From assembly GCF_016613535.2 (NCBI RefSeq), contig NZ_CP071518.1, forward strand, positions 3,534,001 to 3,598,000: a DNA stretch of 64,000 nucleotides, written 5' to 3'. The stretch's first letter is position 1, and each line of letters begins with the position of its first letter. The notes under the pieces were generated by a model. It was not told the origin of the DNA. It saw nothing but the letters and a program-made list of their open reading frames with translations, and made no database searches. Both the position numbers and the translations under genes were made by a program. The stretch is from Lysobacter solisilvae. Lineage in GTDB: Bacteria > Pseudomonadota > Gammaproteobacteria > Xanthomonadales > Xanthomonadaceae. Positions 1-9,490 of this stretch are shown here, piece by piece.

Positions 1-2
1 AC

Positions 3-191
3 GGGCAGTGGCGCGAGCCGGGCTGGCTGCTGTTCGATGTCGGCGAGATGGGCCTGGACCTGCTGGCGCGCGAATTCGGCCAGGCGGGCGTGCTGGCCTG
101 GTCGCATGGCCAGCCGGTGCGCCTGCGCATGCAGCTGTCGCGGCCCGAGCGGGCGGACGAACTGAGCTGCGTGGACTGGGCGCTGGACTGA
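3..191 (+). CDS. C-terminal fragment of a DUF3293-like protein
   Basis: Reading frame 3 is open from the window edge to a TGA at 189-191 and gives about 62 residues, beginning [13 protein letters not shown] and ending CVDWALD. The GQW-x-EPG-W opening followed by LLAREFGQ and a PVRLRM segment resembles the C-terminal end of DUF3293 proteins as I remember them. Their function is unknown. The start lies outside the window. The downstream neighbour is the ccm operon, 88 bp away, and no functional link is evident. An overlapping frame starting at base 8 is also open, but its composition looks like a shadow. Moderate to low certainty for the family name. Confidence 0.5.
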   Translation, partial: GQWREPGWLLFDVGEMGLDLLAREFGQAGVLAWSHGQPVRLRMQLSRPERADELSCVDWALD

Positions 192-279
192 TCCAGGGCA
201 GGTCGTCCGGGGTGGCGATCGCTTAAACTCGCCGGCCTCGCGGCCGTGGCCGCCTGATCGGTGGCCACACGCCCGCGCC

Positions 280-969
280 ATGACCACCCCCGCGCATCGG
301 TCCGAATCCGCCGCCACCCCGGAACGCGCTGCGTTGCTGGAGGTGCGTGGCCTGCGTTTCAGCCGCAACGACGAACCGGTGTTCGGGCCGCTGGATTTCG
401 ACGTCGACGCGGGCGAGGCGCTGCTGGTGCAGGGCGACAACGGCGCCGGCAAGACCACCCTGCTGCGCGTGCTGGCCGGCCTGCTCCGGCCCGATGGCGG
501 CGATATCCGCCTGGGTGGCCATGCGCTGATGGGCCGTGCCCGCGACGCGGCCGAACGGTCCCATGCCATGGCCTACCTGGGCCACCTGCCCGCCCTGAAG
601 GCCGACCTGAGCGCGCTGGAGAACCTGGAATTCCTGTGCGGCCTGCATGGCCGCCGGCCGACCCAGTCGCCCGAAGCCGCGATGGCGGTGACCGGCCTCG
701 CCGGCTTCGAGGACGCGCTGGCCCGCCAGCTGTCCGCCGGCCAGAAGAAGCGGCTGTCGCTGGCCCGGCTGTGGCTGTCGCCCGCCCCGCTGTGGCTGCT
801 CGACGAGCCCTACGCCAACCTCGACCTCGAAGGGATCGAACTGGTCAACCGGATGATCCAGGCCCACCTGCACGAGGGCGGCGCCACCCTGGTCACCACC
901 CACGGCGCCTACGCCGCGCCGCCGGTGCGCACGAAGATGCTGGTCATGCGCAGGCCCGCCCATGCGTGA
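280..969 (+). CDS. ccmA: Heme exporter ATP-binding protein CcmA
   Basis: ATPase subunit of the CcmABCD complex, which releases heme-loaded CcmE in System I cytochrome c maturation at the inner membrane. The 229-aa protein has a Walker A motif (GDNGAGKTT, about residues 52-60), an ABC signature (LSAGQKKR) and a Walker B with D-loop ([14 protein letters not shown]). Length matches the family. It is the first gene of a complete ccmABCDEFGHI cluster. A TAAACT sequence near 224-229 could be a -10 element, but no convincing -35 was seen. Identification is firm from motifs plus synteny. Confidence 0.95.
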   Translation: MTTPAHRSESAATPERAALLEVRGLRFSRNDEPVFGPLDFDVDAGEALLVQGDNGAGKTTLLRVLAGLLRPDGGDIRLGGHALMGRARDAAERSHAMAYLGHLPALKADLSALENLEFLCGLHGRRPTQSPEAAMAVTGLAGFEDALARQLSAGQKKRLSLARLWLSPAPLWLLDEPYANLDLEGIELVNRMIQAHLHEGGATLVTTHGAYAAPPVRTKMLVMRRPAHA

Positions 970-1116
970 GCCGCGGGGTGCCGCCAGCGGTCGGAGCCTC
1001 GTATCCGCGGGCCCTCGGGTGCGTCTCCAGTGCCCCCGACCGCACCACGCGGCTGCGGCGTACCGCGCCGACGACGCCCGCGTCCCGCCCGTTGCCTGCC
1101 GCGCCGGGGCCCATCC

Positions 1117-1809
1117 ATGACGCCCGGCATCGCCCCCACCCTGGCCGGCGCCGCCCGCGCCCTGCTCGTCCGCGATGCCCGCCTGATCTGGCGCCGCCGC
1201 GGTGATGCGCTGCAGCCGGCTCTGTTCGCGTTGCTGGTGGTCACCCTGTTCGCGCTGGCGCTGGGCGGCGAGCGCGAGGCGCTGGGCCGTTCGGCCGGCG
1301 CCGTGCTCTGGCTGGCCGTGCTGCTCGCCGGCCTGCTGGCGCTGGACACCCTGTTCCGCGGCGACGCCGAGGACGGCTCGCTGGAACAATGGATGCTGGC
1401 GCCGGTGCCGCTCCCCTGGCTGGTTGCGGTACGCACGTTCATGCACTGGGCGACCACCGCGCTGCCGCTGCTGATCGCCACGCCCGTGCTGGCGCAGATG
1501 CTGCACCTGCCCGCCGCGCAGCTGCCCGCGGTCATGGTGTCGCTGGCGCTGGGCACGCCGCTGCTGAGCCTGCTGGGCGCGGTGGTCGCCGCGCTGACGG
1601 TCGGAATGCGGCGCTCCGGTATACTTGTGGCCCTGCTGGCGCTGCCGCTGTACGTGCCCGTGCTGGTGTTCGGCGCCGGCAGCGTGGCCGCCTCGGCACA
1701 GGGACTGGATGTCACCGGCGCCTGGCTGATGCTGGGAGCCGGCCTGATCCTCGCCCTCGTGCTGGCGCCGCTGGCCGCGGCGGCGGCGATCCGGATCTCG
1801 CTGAACTGA
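1117..1809 (+). CDS. ccmB: Heme exporter membrane protein CcmB
   Basis: Integral membrane partner of CcmA in cytochrome c maturation. The ATG at 1117 gives 230 aa starting MTPGIAPTLAGAARALLVRD. The frame is open further upstream, but this start gives the usual CcmB length and begins just before the conserved basic RDARLIWRRR segment. Several long hydrophobic stretches follow (FALLVVTLFALALGG, LWLAVLLAGLLAL and others), consistent with six membrane spans. The segment LEQWMLAPVPLPWLVAVR matches the conserved CcmB cytoplasmic loop. The gap to ccmA is about 147 bp, unusually long for this operon. Confidence 0.93.
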   Translation: MTPGIAPTLAGAARALLVRDARLIWRRRGDALQPALFALLVVTLFALALGGEREALGRSAGAVLWLAVLLAGLLALDTLFRGDAEDGSLEQWMLAPVPLPWLVAVRTFMHWATTALPLLIATPVLAQMLHLPAAQLPAVMVSLALGTPLLSLLGAVVAALTVGMRRSGILVALLALPLYVPVLVFGAGSVAASAQGLDVTGAWLMLGAGLILALVLAPLAAAAAIRISLN

Positions 1810-1911
1810 CCCAACCACACCCTTCCGCCGGCTGCGCGGCTCCCTGTTCCACCAGGGCCTGGTTCCCGCAGGCCTGATCCTTGAAAGCCCATGGGGCAAC
1901 GCCACGAGCGC

Positions 1912-2664
1912 ATGAATCCGATCGTCCGCTGGTTCCACCAACTCGGCTCGCCCCCGTACTTCGACCGCTTCGCCGCGCGCTGGGCGCCGTGGGCCTACGG
2001 TTGCGGCCTGCTCGTCATGGCCGTGGGCCTGTATCTGGGCCTGTTCCGGGTGCCGGCGGACTACCAGCAGGGCGACAGCTTCCGCATCCTCTACATCCAC
2101 GTGCCCAGCGCGTGGATGAGCATGGCCGTGTTCGCGCTCATGGCCGTCTACGCCGCGATCGCGCAGATCTGGCGCATCAAGCTGTGCGAGATCCTCGCCA
2201 TGGCCTGCGCGCCGATCGGCGCCGCCTTCACCGTCATCACCCTGGCGACGGGATCGATCTGGGGCCGGCCGATGTGGGGCACCTGGTGGGACTGGGACCC
2301 ACGCCTGACCACGGAACTGATCCTGCTCTTCATGTACCTGGGCGTGATCGGCCTGTACAACGCCATCGACGACCGCCGCGCCGCCGCGCGCGCCGCCGGG
2401 TTCCTGGCCATCGTCGGCGTCGCCCTGCTGCCGGTGATCCGCTATTCGGTGGTCTGGTGGAACTCCCTGCACCAGGGCCAGACGATCCGCCTGCTGGGCG
2501 ATTCGACCATGGACTCCAGCATGATCGCGCCGCTGGTGCTGATGATCGTGGGCACCAAGCTGTGGTTCATCGGCGCCCTGCTCGCCCGTTCGCGCGCCGA
2601 CAACCTCCGCCGCGAGGCGGGCAAGGCCTGGGTGGCGCAACAGGCCACCGGAGCGCGTCCATGA
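1912..2664 (+). CDS. ccmC: Heme-handling membrane protein CcmC
   Basis: CcmC presents heme to CcmE in the periplasm. The protein has the tryptophan-rich [14 protein letters not shown] signature of the heme-handling protein family and the flanking histidines typical of CcmC ([18 protein letters not shown]). Six membrane segments are evident. I prefer the ATG at 1912 ([15 protein letters not shown], 250 aa) because it matches the family N-terminus. An in-frame ATG at 1891 would add seven residues. The 3' end overlaps ccmD by four bases (ATGA), implying coupled translation. Confidence 0.95.
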   Translation: MNPIVRWFHQLGSPPYFDRFAARWAPWAYGCGLLVMAVGLYLGLFRVPADYQQGDSFRILYIHVPSAWMSMAVFALMAVYAAIAQIWRIKLCEILAMACAPIGAAFTVITLATGSIWGRPMWGTWWDWDPRLTTELILLFMYLGVIGLYNAIDDRRAAARAAGFLAIVGVALLPVIRYSVVWWNSLHQGQTIRLLGDSTMDSSMIAPLVLMIVGTKLWFIGALLARSRADNLRREAGKAWVAQQATGARP

Positions 2665-2861
2665 GCTACGCGGGCTACCTGATCGCCGCCTACGCGGTGT
2701 TCGTGCTGGTGCTGGGCTGGGATTTTGTCGCCACGCACTGGCAGATCCGCCGCGAACTGCGCAATGCGCGCATGCGCGCCCAGCGCGAGGCGGCACGCAA
2801 GTCGGCGCCGGGCACGACGCCGGCACGCACCACCGATCCACGCACCGAACTGAGCCGATGA
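2661..2861 (+). CDS. ccmD: Heme exporter protein CcmD
   Basis: Small single-span membrane protein (66 aa) that stabilises the CcmABC-CcmE complex. The sequence begins [20 protein letters not shown]. It has one transmembrane helix near the N-terminus followed by a highly basic cytoplasmic tail ([18 protein letters not shown]), the standard CcmD architecture. It overlaps ccmC and ccmE by four bases at each end. The position between ccmC and ccmE supports the call despite low intrinsic sequence conservation. Confidence 0.92.
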   Translation: MSYAGYLIAAYAVFVLVLGWDFVATHWQIRRELRNARMRAQREAARKSAPGTTPARTTDPRTELSR

Positions 2862-3331
2862 ATCCCGTCCGCCGCAACCGCCTGCTGTTGATCCTCGCCC
2901 TGGTCGTCGCCGCCGGCATCGCCGCCACGCTGGTGACCTGGGCCATCCAGCGCAACATCACCTACCTCTACACGCCCAGCGAAGTGCTGCGCGGCGAGGC
3001 CGGCCAGCATGCGCGCTTCCGCCTGGGCGGGATGGTGGCCGCCGATTCGTTCAAGCGCGCGCCCGGATCACTGGAAGCGCACTTCCGGGTCACCGATGGC
3101 GATGCGCAGATGCCCGTGGTCTACAACGGCATCCTGCCCGACCTGTTCCGCGAGAAGCAGGCAGTGATCGCCACCGGCCGCATGGAAGGCGACCGCTTCG
3201 TCGCCGAGCAGGTGCTGGCCAAGCACGACGAGACATACATGCCCAAGGAAGTCGCCGACAAGATGGGCATGGCGCACAAGAAGCACGACGTGCAGGCGCC
3301 CGGCGCGGCGCCCGCCACGGAAATGAAGTAA
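2858..3331 (+). CDS. ccmE: Heme chaperone CcmE
   Basis: Periplasmic heme chaperone anchored by an N-terminal helix ([18 protein letters not shown]). It binds heme covalently through a histidine and delivers it to CcmF/H. The motif [13 protein letters not shown] contains the heme-attaching histidine and the nearby conserved tyrosine. The OB-fold region includes [23 protein letters not shown] without interruption. The length of 157 aa is normal. The C-terminal tail is extended and polar ([19 protein letters not shown]). It overlaps ccmD by four bases and is followed three bases later by ccmF. Confidence 0.96.
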   Translation: MNPVRRNRLLLILALVVAAGIAATLVTWAIQRNITYLYTPSEVLRGEAGQHARFRLGGMVAADSFKRAPGSLEAHFRVTDGDAQMPVVYNGILPDLFREKQAVIATGRMEGDRFVAEQVLAKHDETYMPKEVADKMGMAHKKHDVQAPGAAPATEMK

Positions 3332-3334
3332 GCC

Positions 3335-5393
3335 ATGCTGCCCGAACTCGGCCAGTTCGCCCTCGTCCTGGCGCTGCTCATTGCCGCGCTGCAGGCCGTG
3401 CTGCCCCTGCTGGGCGCACACCGGGGCATCGGCGCCTGGATGGCGGTGGCGCGGCCGGCCGCGTACGCGCAGCTGGCGCTGGTGGCGATGGCCTTCGCCA
3501 TCCTGACCCACGGCTTCGTCACCCAGGATTTCTCGCTGCGCTACGTGGCCACCAACAGCAACAGCCTGCTGCCCGTGGTCTATCGCTATACCGCCGTGTG
3601 GGGCGCGCACGAGGGCTCGCTGCTGCTGTGGGCGCTGATCCTGGCCGCGTGGACGGGCGCGGTGGCGCGCTTCTCGCAGCGCCTGCCCGCCACCGTGGTG
3701 GCGCGCGTGCTGGGCGTGATGGGCGTGGTCGCGGTGGGCTTCCTGGCCTTCCTGATCTTCACCAGCAACCCGTTCGAGCGCCTGCTGCCGGCGGTGGCCG
3801 AAGGCCGCGACCTCAACCCGCTGCTGCAGGACCCGGGGATGATCATCCATCCACCGATGCTGTACCTTGGGCTACGTCGGGTTCTGCGTGCCCTTCGCCT
3901 TCGCCATCGCCTCGATGCTCGAAGGCGGCGCCATCGACGCGCGCTGGCTGCGCTGGACGCGGCCGTGGACGAATGTCGCCTGGGCGCTGCTCACCGTAGG
4001 GATCGCGCTGGGGTCGTGGTGGGCGTATTACGAGCTGGGCTGGGGCGGCTGGTGGTTCTGGGATCCGGTCGAGAACGCCTCGTTCATGCCCTGGCTGGCC
4101 GGCGCGGCCCTCCTGCATTCGCAGGCGGTGACCGAGAAGCGCGGCAGCTTTGCCGGCTGGACGGTGCTGCTGGCGATCGCCACCTTCTCGCTGTCGCTGC
4201 TGGGCACCTTCCTGGTGCGTTCGGGCGTGCTGACCTCGGTGCATGCCTTCGCCTCCGATCCGGCGCGCGGCCTGTTCATCCTGACCTTCCTGGGCGTGGT
4301 GATCGGCGGCTCGCTGCTGCTCTATGCCCTGCGCGCACCCGCCCGCGACGAGGGCAAGCCCTTTGCCACGGCATCGCGCGAAACGCTGCTGCTGGCCAAC
4401 AACCTGCTGCTGTCCACCGCCTGCGCGATGGTGCTGCTGGGCACGCTCTATCCGCTGCTGGCCGATGCGCTGGAGCTGGGCAAGATCTCGGTCGGCCCGC
4501 CCTACTTCGCAATGATGTTCCTGGTGCTGATGGCGCCGCTGGTGCTGTTGCTGCCCTTCGGGCCGGTCACCCGCTGGCAGCGCGAACAGGTCGCGGTGCC
4601 GATGGCGATGCTGCTGCCGTGGGCCGGCCTGGCTGTCGGCGCGGCGATCGCGGCCTATTTCCTGGCGCCGTATTCCTCCTGGAAGGTGGCCGCCGGCGTG
4701 CTGGGCGCGTTGTGGGTCGCCGTCGGCACGGCGCGCTTCGTGTGGACGCGGCTGGCCGGCGGTGGTCGCCAGTTCACCGCCGAGATGCTGGGCATGACGC
4801 TCGCCCACCTGGGCGTGGCGGTGTTCCTGATCGGCGCACTGCTGACCGAAGGCCTGAGCCAGCAGCGCGAACTGGCCGTGTCGCAGGGCCACAGCGTTGA
4901 GCTGGGCGGCTACGAATTCCGCTTCGAGGGCGTGGAGCGCTACCAGGGCCCCAACTTCCAGGCCGATCGTGGCGAAGTCACCGTGTTCCGCAACGGCGCG
5001 CCGCAGGCCGTGCTGCATCCGGAAAAGCGCGCCTACGCCAGCGGCGGCCAGGTGATGACCGAGGCCGCCATCGACCCGGGGATCACCCGCGACCTGTACG
5101 TCGCGCTGGGCGAACCGCTGGGCGACGGTGCCTGGGCGCTGCGGGTGCACGTGAAGCCCTTCATCCGCTGGATCTGGGCCGGCGCGCTGCTGATGATGCT
5201 CGGCGGCCTGGTGGCCGCGACGGATCGCCGCTTCCGCGCGGCACGACCGGCGGGCGCCCGCGATGCGGCGACTGGCGACATTGTTGTCGACGTGCCCGAA
5301 ATGCTGCCCGTGCAAGCGGCCGCCACGTCAGCGCGCCACGCGATGGGCGACCACGATTTCGACTTTGCCGACGCCCAGGGAGACGCCGACTGA
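3335..5393 (+). pseudogene. ccmF: ccmF, cytochrome c heme lyase subunit, interrupted by a +1 frameshift
   Basis: CcmF is the large membrane subunit that ligates heme to apocytochrome c. The first part (3335 to about 3868) reads through the CcmF N-terminus to IIHPPMLYLG. The rest of the protein, including the WWD signature GGWWFWDPVENASFMPWL, continues in the next frame to 5393. Removing one T of the TT at 3867-3868 restores a continuous ~685-aa protein (PPMLYLGYVGFCVPFAFAIA), a normal CcmF length. All surrounding ccm genes are intact, so a base-calling error is as likely as a real mutation. The stop overlaps ccmG by one base. Confidence 0.9.
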
Positions 5394-5941
5394 TGAAGCA
5401 AGCAACCCGCTGGCTGCCGCTGGCCGTGGTCGCCGTGCTGGGCGTCCTGCTGGCCGTGGGCGTCTGGATGAGCCGGAATCCGAACCGGGAAGCCCTGCCT
5501 TCGCCGCTGATCGGCAAGCCGGCGCCCGAATTCCACCTGCCCGTGCTGCACGAACCCGAGCGCCAGTTCGGCACCCGGGACCTGCGCGGCGCGCCCTACC
5601 TGCTCAACGTCTGGGGCAGCTGGTGCCCGGGCTGCCGCGACGAACATCCGGTGCTCACCCGCTTCGCCGAGACCCGGCGCGTGCGCGTGGTCGGCTTCAA
5701 CTGGAAGGACGAGCAGGCCGACGCGATGGCGTGGCTGGAGCAGTTCGGCAACCCCTACTGGGTGATCGTGCGCGACTACGACGGCCAGGTCGCCATCAAC
5801 TGGGGCATCTACGGCGCGCCGGAAACCTTCCTCGTCGACGGCAAGGGCATCGTGCGCTGGAAGTTCGTCGGCCCGCTGACCGACGAGGTCGTCCAGTCGC
5901 AACTGCTGCCTGCGCTGGCGCAGCTGGACGCAACGAAATGA
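5393..5941 (+). CDS. ccmG: Periplasmic thiol:disulfide oxidoreductase CcmG/DsbE
   Basis: Membrane-anchored thioredoxin-fold protein that keeps apocytochrome CxxCH cysteines reduced. It has an N-terminal signal anchor (WLPLAVVAVLGVLLAVGVWM), a thioredoxin-like domain with the active site WGSWCPGCRDEHP and the cis-proline-containing YGAPETFLVDGKG. The 182-aa length is standard. The active-site dipeptide is PG rather than the PT of E. coli CcmG. It overlaps ccmF upstream and ccmH downstream by a few bases, consistent with a single transcript. Confidence 0.95.
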   Translation: MKQATRWLPLAVVAVLGVLLAVGVWMSRNPNREALPSPLIGKPAPEFHLPVLHEPERQFGTRDLRGAPYLLNVWGSWCPGCRDEHPVLTRFAETRRVRVVGFNWKDEQADAMAWLEQFGNPYWVIVRDYDGQVAINWGIYGAPETFLVDGKGIVRWKFVGPLTDEVVQSQLLPALAQLDATK

Positions 5942-6387
5942 AGGCCTGGATCCTCGCACTGCTGATGGCGTGCTGCGCCGTGGCGACGCCGCCCGTGTTC
6001 GCGCAGGCGGGCCAGGCGGAGGCGCCGCTGACCTTCACCGACACCGCCGAGGAAGCCCGCTTCCACGCCCTGGTCGCGGAGCTGCGCTGCGTGATGTGCC
6101 AGAACCAGTCGCTGGCCGATTCCAACGCGCTGATCGCGCGCGACCTGCGCCGCGAAGTGCTGGAGCTGATGCGCCAGGGCCGCAGCGATGCGCAGATCAA
6201 GGACTTCCTGGTCGAGCGCTACGGCCAGTTCGTCCTGTATCGCCCGCAGGTGCGCACGAGCACGTGGCTGCTGTGGTTCGGCCCGCTGGTGGTGCTGCTG
6301 GCCGGCGGCGTCCTCGTGGCCCGCATCGTGCGGCAGAAGGCGGCCGCCGCGCCCGCGCGCGACGCCGACGACGGACAGGAATGGTGA
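5938..6387 (+). CDS. ccmH: Cytochrome c maturation protein CcmH
   Basis: Apocytochrome thiol-disulfide partner of CcmG and CcmF. The 149-aa product has a cleavable signal (ILALLMACCAVATPPVFAQA) and the redox motif LRCVMCQNQSLADS (LRCxxCQNQ). A C-terminal membrane helix follows (WLLWFGPLVVLLAGGVLVARIV). This is the short CcmH form, with the TPR part encoded separately by ccmI, the usual arrangement in this lineage. The ATG at 5938 overlaps the ccmG stop, so the longer open frame upstream is not used. Confidence 0.95.
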   Translation: MKAWILALLMACCAVATPPVFAQAGQAEAPLTFTDTAEEARFHALVAELRCVMCQNQSLADSNALIARDLRREVLELMRQGRSDAQIKDFLVERYGQFVLYRPQVRTSTWLLWFGPLVVLLAGGVLVARIVRQKAAAAPARDADDGQEW

Positions 6388-6394
6388 TCGCCGC

Positions 6395-7390
6395 ATGACC
6401 GCTTTCGTGATTGCCGCGGCGCTGGTCGCGCTGCTGGCCCTGGGCTTCGTGCTGCGGCCGCTCTGGCGGGAAGGCCGTGCGACCGGCGCGGCGCTGATGG
6501 TGTCGTTCGGCGCGGTGGCCAGCCTGGTCTATGTGCTGGTGGGCACGCCGCGCGCGCTCGATGCGACCCAGCTGACCGAACCCAGGACGCTGGACGCCGC
6601 GGTGGCGCAGCTGGAGCAGCGCCTGCGCGACGACCCCGACCAGGTCGAGGGCTGGCGCCTGCTCGGACGCGCGCTGTCCACGCAGGGGCGCGCCGCCGAG
6701 GCGCGCGATGCGTTCGGCAAGGCGGCCGCGCTCGCCCCCGAGGATGCCGACGTGCTGAGCGAAGCCGCCGAGGCCCGCGCCCTCGCCGCGGCGGACCGCA
6801 ACTTCGATGCGAGCGCCGTGGCGCTGCTGCGCCAGGCCCTGGCTCGGCAGCCCATGCACCAGCGCGCCCGCTGGTTCCTGGGCATCGCCCAGCGACAGGC
6901 CCGGCAGCCGGCGGAAGCCGCGCGCACCTGGGAACCGCTGCTGGCCATCGTGGACAGCCAGACGGCCGTGGGTCTGCGCGAGCAGATCAACCTGGCGCGC
7001 GCCGAGGCCGGCCAGGAGCCCTTGCCCGGCGCCGCACCGGCGGCGGCGACCGGCGGCCTGCGCGTGACCATCGCACTGGATCCCTCGCTGCCACCGCCGG
7101 CAGGCGCCACGCTGTTCGTCATCGCGCGACAGGCGGGCGGCCCGCCGATGCCCGTGGCGGTGGAAAAGATCGCTGCGCCGAAATTCCCGCTGGAGGTCGT
7201 CCTCGACGACAGCGACAGCCCCATGCCGACGATGCGGCTGTCCGCGCTGAAACAGGTCGAAGTCATCGCGCGCCTGTCCAGCACCGGCGATGCGACGCCG
7301 CGGCCCGGCGACCCGGAATCCAGGGCCTTGCCGGTATCCTTGCCCGCCAAGGCGCCGGTCGCGCTCACGATCGACCACGCGCGCGACTGA
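6395..7390 (+). CDS. ccmI: CcmI-type TPR apocytochrome chaperone
   Basis: CcmI holds apocytochrome c for the heme lyase. The 331-aa protein has two N-terminal membrane helices (FVIAAALVALLALGFVL; ALMVSFGAVASLVYVLV). A periplasmic TPR region follows (EGWRLLGRALSTQGRAAEARDAFGKAAALAPE; HQRARWFLGIAQRQARQ). The C-terminal beta-rich domain (LRVTIALDPSLPPPAGATLFV) matches the CcmI/CycH carboxy domain. ATG at 6395 was chosen, eight bases after ccmH. It is the last gene of the operon. Confidence 0.92.
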   Translation: MTAFVIAAALVALLALGFVLRPLWREGRATGAALMVSFGAVASLVYVLVGTPRALDATQLTEPRTLDAAVAQLEQRLRDDPDQVEGWRLLGRALSTQGRAAEARDAFGKAAALAPEDADVLSEAAEARALAAADRNFDASAVALLRQALARQPMHQRARWFLGIAQRQARQPAEAARTWEPLLAIVDSQTAVGLREQINLARAEAGQEPLPGAAPAAATGGLRVTIALDPSLPPPAGATLFVIARQAGGPPMPVAVEKIAAPKFPLEVVLDDSDSPMPTMRLSALKQVEVIARLSSTGDATPRPGDPESRALPVSLPAKAPVALTIDHARD

Positions 7391-7591
7391 CCGCGCGCGC
7401 CAGGACCAGGGAAGGCCCATGCATCCACCAACACGGCAGCCGCCTGCCCCGGCGCACCACAACGTTGCGCGGCGGGTTCGGTGCACGGATGCGGCGCGGC
7501 CGATGATGCAAGCGCGTCCGTGCAACCGGCGCGGCGCGACCACCACCGCGCGCACGACCCGCCCCTTACGCCCAGGCCTCACGCTGACGCA
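7391..7591 (+). other. Leader region upstream of the MetX-family gene
   Basis: This 201-bp non-coding stretch is GC-rich and holds several GCGCGGCG-type segments that could pair (for example GCGCGGCGGG near 7468 and GGCGCGGCGC near 7530). I could not align it with a SAM riboswitch class by eye and saw no clear promoter or terminator. It is listed only as the probable 5' leader and promoter region of the following gene. Confidence 0.3.
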
Positions 7592-8683
7592 ATGACCGAA
7601 TTCATTCCTCCCGGCACCCGCTTCCATCCCCTGCCCTCGCCCTTCCCGATGAAGCGCGGCGGCGCGCTGGTCGGCGCGCACGTCGCCTTCGAGACCTGGG
7701 GCGAACTCAACGCCGCGCGCGACAACGCCGTGCTGATCGTCACCGGCCTGTCGCCCGACGCCCATGCCGCGGCGAACGAGGGCAATCCCGAGGCGGGCTG
7801 GTGGGAGCCGATGCTGGGGCCGGGAAAACCCATCGACACCGATCGCTGGTTCGTGGTGTGCGTCAATTCGCTGGGCAGCTGCAAGGGTTCCACCGGGCCG
7901 GCCTCGATGAACCCGTCCACCGGCGCGCTCTACCGCCTGGATTTCCCCGACCTGTCGGTCGAGGACGGCGCCGATGCGGCCGCCAGCGTCGTGCGCGGCC
8001 TGGGCATCACGCGCCTCGCCTGCCTGATCGGCAACTCGATGGGCGGCATGACTGCGCTGTCGCTGCTGCAGCGCCATCCGGGCATCGCCCACGCGCACAT
8101 CAACATTTCCGGCGCGCCGCGGGCGCTGCCGTTCTCCATCGCCATCCGCTCGCTGCAGCGCGAGGCGATCCGGCTGGACCCCAACTGGAACCACGGCCAG
8201 TACGACGAGGTGACCTATCCCGAATCGGGCATGCGCATGGCGCGCAAGCTGGGCGTGATCACCTATCGCTCGGCGCTGGAATGGGACGGCCGTTTCGGCC
8301 GCGTGCGCCTGGAATCCGACCGCCCGGATGAGGAGCCCTTCGGCCTGGAGTTCCAGGTCGAGAGCTACCTGGAAGGCCACGCGCGCCGCTTCGTGCGCCG
8401 CTTCGACCCCAACTGCTACCTCTACCTGAGCCGTTCGATGGACTGGTTCGACCTGGGGCCGGACGGACTGCGCCAGATCCACGTCGACAAGGTGCTGGCC
8501 ATCGGCGTGCACACCGACATCCTGTTCCCGCTGCAGCAGCAGCAGGAGATCGCCGACGGCCTGCGCGAAGGCGGCGCGGACGCCACGTTCCTGCCGCTGG
8601 AATCGCCGCAGGGACACGATGCGTTCCTGGTCGACATCGCGCGCTTCGGGCCGGCGGTCGCCGGGTTCCTCGCCACCCTGTGA
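7592..8683 (+). CDS. metX: MetX-family O-acyltransferase (homoserine or serine O-succinyltransferase)
   Basis: Alpha/beta-hydrolase that O-acylates homoserine or serine, the entry step to methionine or cysteine. The 363-aa protein shows the MetX motifs VNSLGSCKGSTGP and IGNSMGGMTAL (nucleophile Ser149). The acid lies in HTDILFPLQQQQ and the histidine in QGHDAFL. Members of this family from Xanthomonas-type bacteria are reported to be L-serine O-succinyltransferases, so the substrate cannot be assigned from the name metX alone. The adjacent cysteine-dioxygenase-family gene makes a link to cysteine metabolism attractive but unproven. Confidence 0.88.
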   Translation: MTEFIPPGTRFHPLPSPFPMKRGGALVGAHVAFETWGELNAARDNAVLIVTGLSPDAHAAANEGNPEAGWWEPMLGPGKPIDTDRWFVVCVNSLGSCKGSTGPASMNPSTGALYRLDFPDLSVEDGADAAASVVRGLGITRLACLIGNSMGGMTALSLLQRHPGIAHAHINISGAPRALPFSIAIRSLQREAIRLDPNWNHGQYDEVTYPESGMRMARKLGVITYRSALEWDGRFGRVRLESDRPDEEPFGLEFQVESYLEGHARRFVRRFDPNCYLYLSRSMDWFDLGPDGLRQIHVDKVLAIGVHTDILFPLQQQQEIADGLREGGADATFLPLESPQGHDAFLVDIARFGPAVAGFLATL

Positions 8684-8784
8684 CCCCGGCACCGGCCGCC
8701 CGGACGGGCGGGCCGCGCGTCCGGCGGGTGCAAATCGGGCAACGGACCGCTTTCCCCGCGGTCCGGCCGGGCTAGAATCGGCAT

Positions 8785-9405
8785 ATGGACATTACCAGCG
8801 CTCATCAGTCCGATCCCTGTCCGGATCTTGACTTTCCCGGCCACGACAAGCTGATCGCCGCGATCGATGCCGCCGTCGTCGCCGGCGACGAGCACGAGGT
8901 CACCGCGTCCCTGCGCAACGCGCTGTGCCGGATGATCCGTGACCGCGACGTCCAGCTGCCGGCCTGCGTCTACGACCGGATCGAGGACCACTACGCGCGT
9001 CGCGAGCTCTACCGCAGCCCGCAGCACGGCTACAGCGTGGTCGCCATGACCTGGGGCCCCGGCCAGGGCACGCCGGTGCACGACCATTCGGGCCTGTGGT
9101 GCGTGGAAGGCGTCTGGGACGGCGAGCTGGAGATCGTCCAGTTCGAACTGCTCGAACGCGACGGCGACCAGTTCCACTTCCGCGCCGCCGGCGGCATGCA
9201 TGCCGGCCCCGGCAGCGCGGGCAGCCTGATCCCGCCGCACGAGTACCACACCATCCGCAACACCAGCGACAGCAACGTCGCCATCTCGCTGCACATCTAC
9301 AAGGCGCCGATGGAGTGCTGCTCGATGTTCGTGCCGCGGGAAGGCGAGTGGTTCGTGCGCATGGACAAGACCCTGTGCACGGATACGACGGATACGGCGG
9401 AGTAA
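8785..9405 (+). CDS. Cysteine dioxygenase family (thiol dioxygenase) protein
   Basis: Cupin-fold non-heme iron thiol dioxygenase of 206 aa. The likely iron ligands are H99 and H101 in GTPVHDHSGLWC and a histidine in PPHEYHTI (H155 most likely). The family oxidises cysteine, 3-mercaptopropionate or related thiols to sulfinates, and the exact substrate is not decided by sequence. A TAGAAT hexamer at 8773-8778, just before the ATG, may be a -10 element, giving a very short leader. A strong rho-independent terminator follows, so it is probably monocistronic. Confidence 0.85.
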   Translation: MDITSAHQSDPCPDLDFPGHDKLIAAIDAAVVAGDEHEVTASLRNALCRMIRDRDVQLPACVYDRIEDHYARRELYRSPQHGYSVVAMTWGPGQGTPVHDHSGLWCVEGVWDGELEIVQFELLERDGDQFHFRAAGGMHAGPGSAGSLIPPHEYHTIRNTSDSNVAISLHIYKAPMECCSMFVPREGEWFVRMDKTLCTDTTDTAE

Positions 9406-9451
9406 ATCTTCGCGCCTGGCCGGATCGCGCCTGACGCCCGCGTCCCACCTG

Positions 9452-9477
9452 AAAGCCGCCTCCGGGCGGCTTTTTTG
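9452..9477 (+). terminator. Rho-independent terminator after the thiol dioxygenase gene
   Basis: The stem AAGCCGCC / GGCGGCTT with a four-base loop is followed by a T run at 9471-9476. It sits 47 bases after the stop codon. Confidence 0.9.
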
Positions 9478-9490
9478 CTGCCCCCGGTAA

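Noticed and set aside
223..2961. A 912-residue open frame on the minus strand across ccmA-ccmE
   Set aside because: High-GC shadow. The opposite strand holds a complete set of recognised ccm genes, and the minus-strand product is low-complexity (His/Arg/Gln-rich) with no motif.
3860..3872. Programmed ribosomal frameshift in ccmF
   Set aside because: No slippery heptamer or downstream structure typical of programmed shifting, and CcmF is not known to use it. The lesion fits a one-base insertion.
7391..7591. SAM-type riboswitch upstream of the MetX-family gene
   Set aside because: I could not match any riboswitch class core by eye. A covariance-model search would decide.
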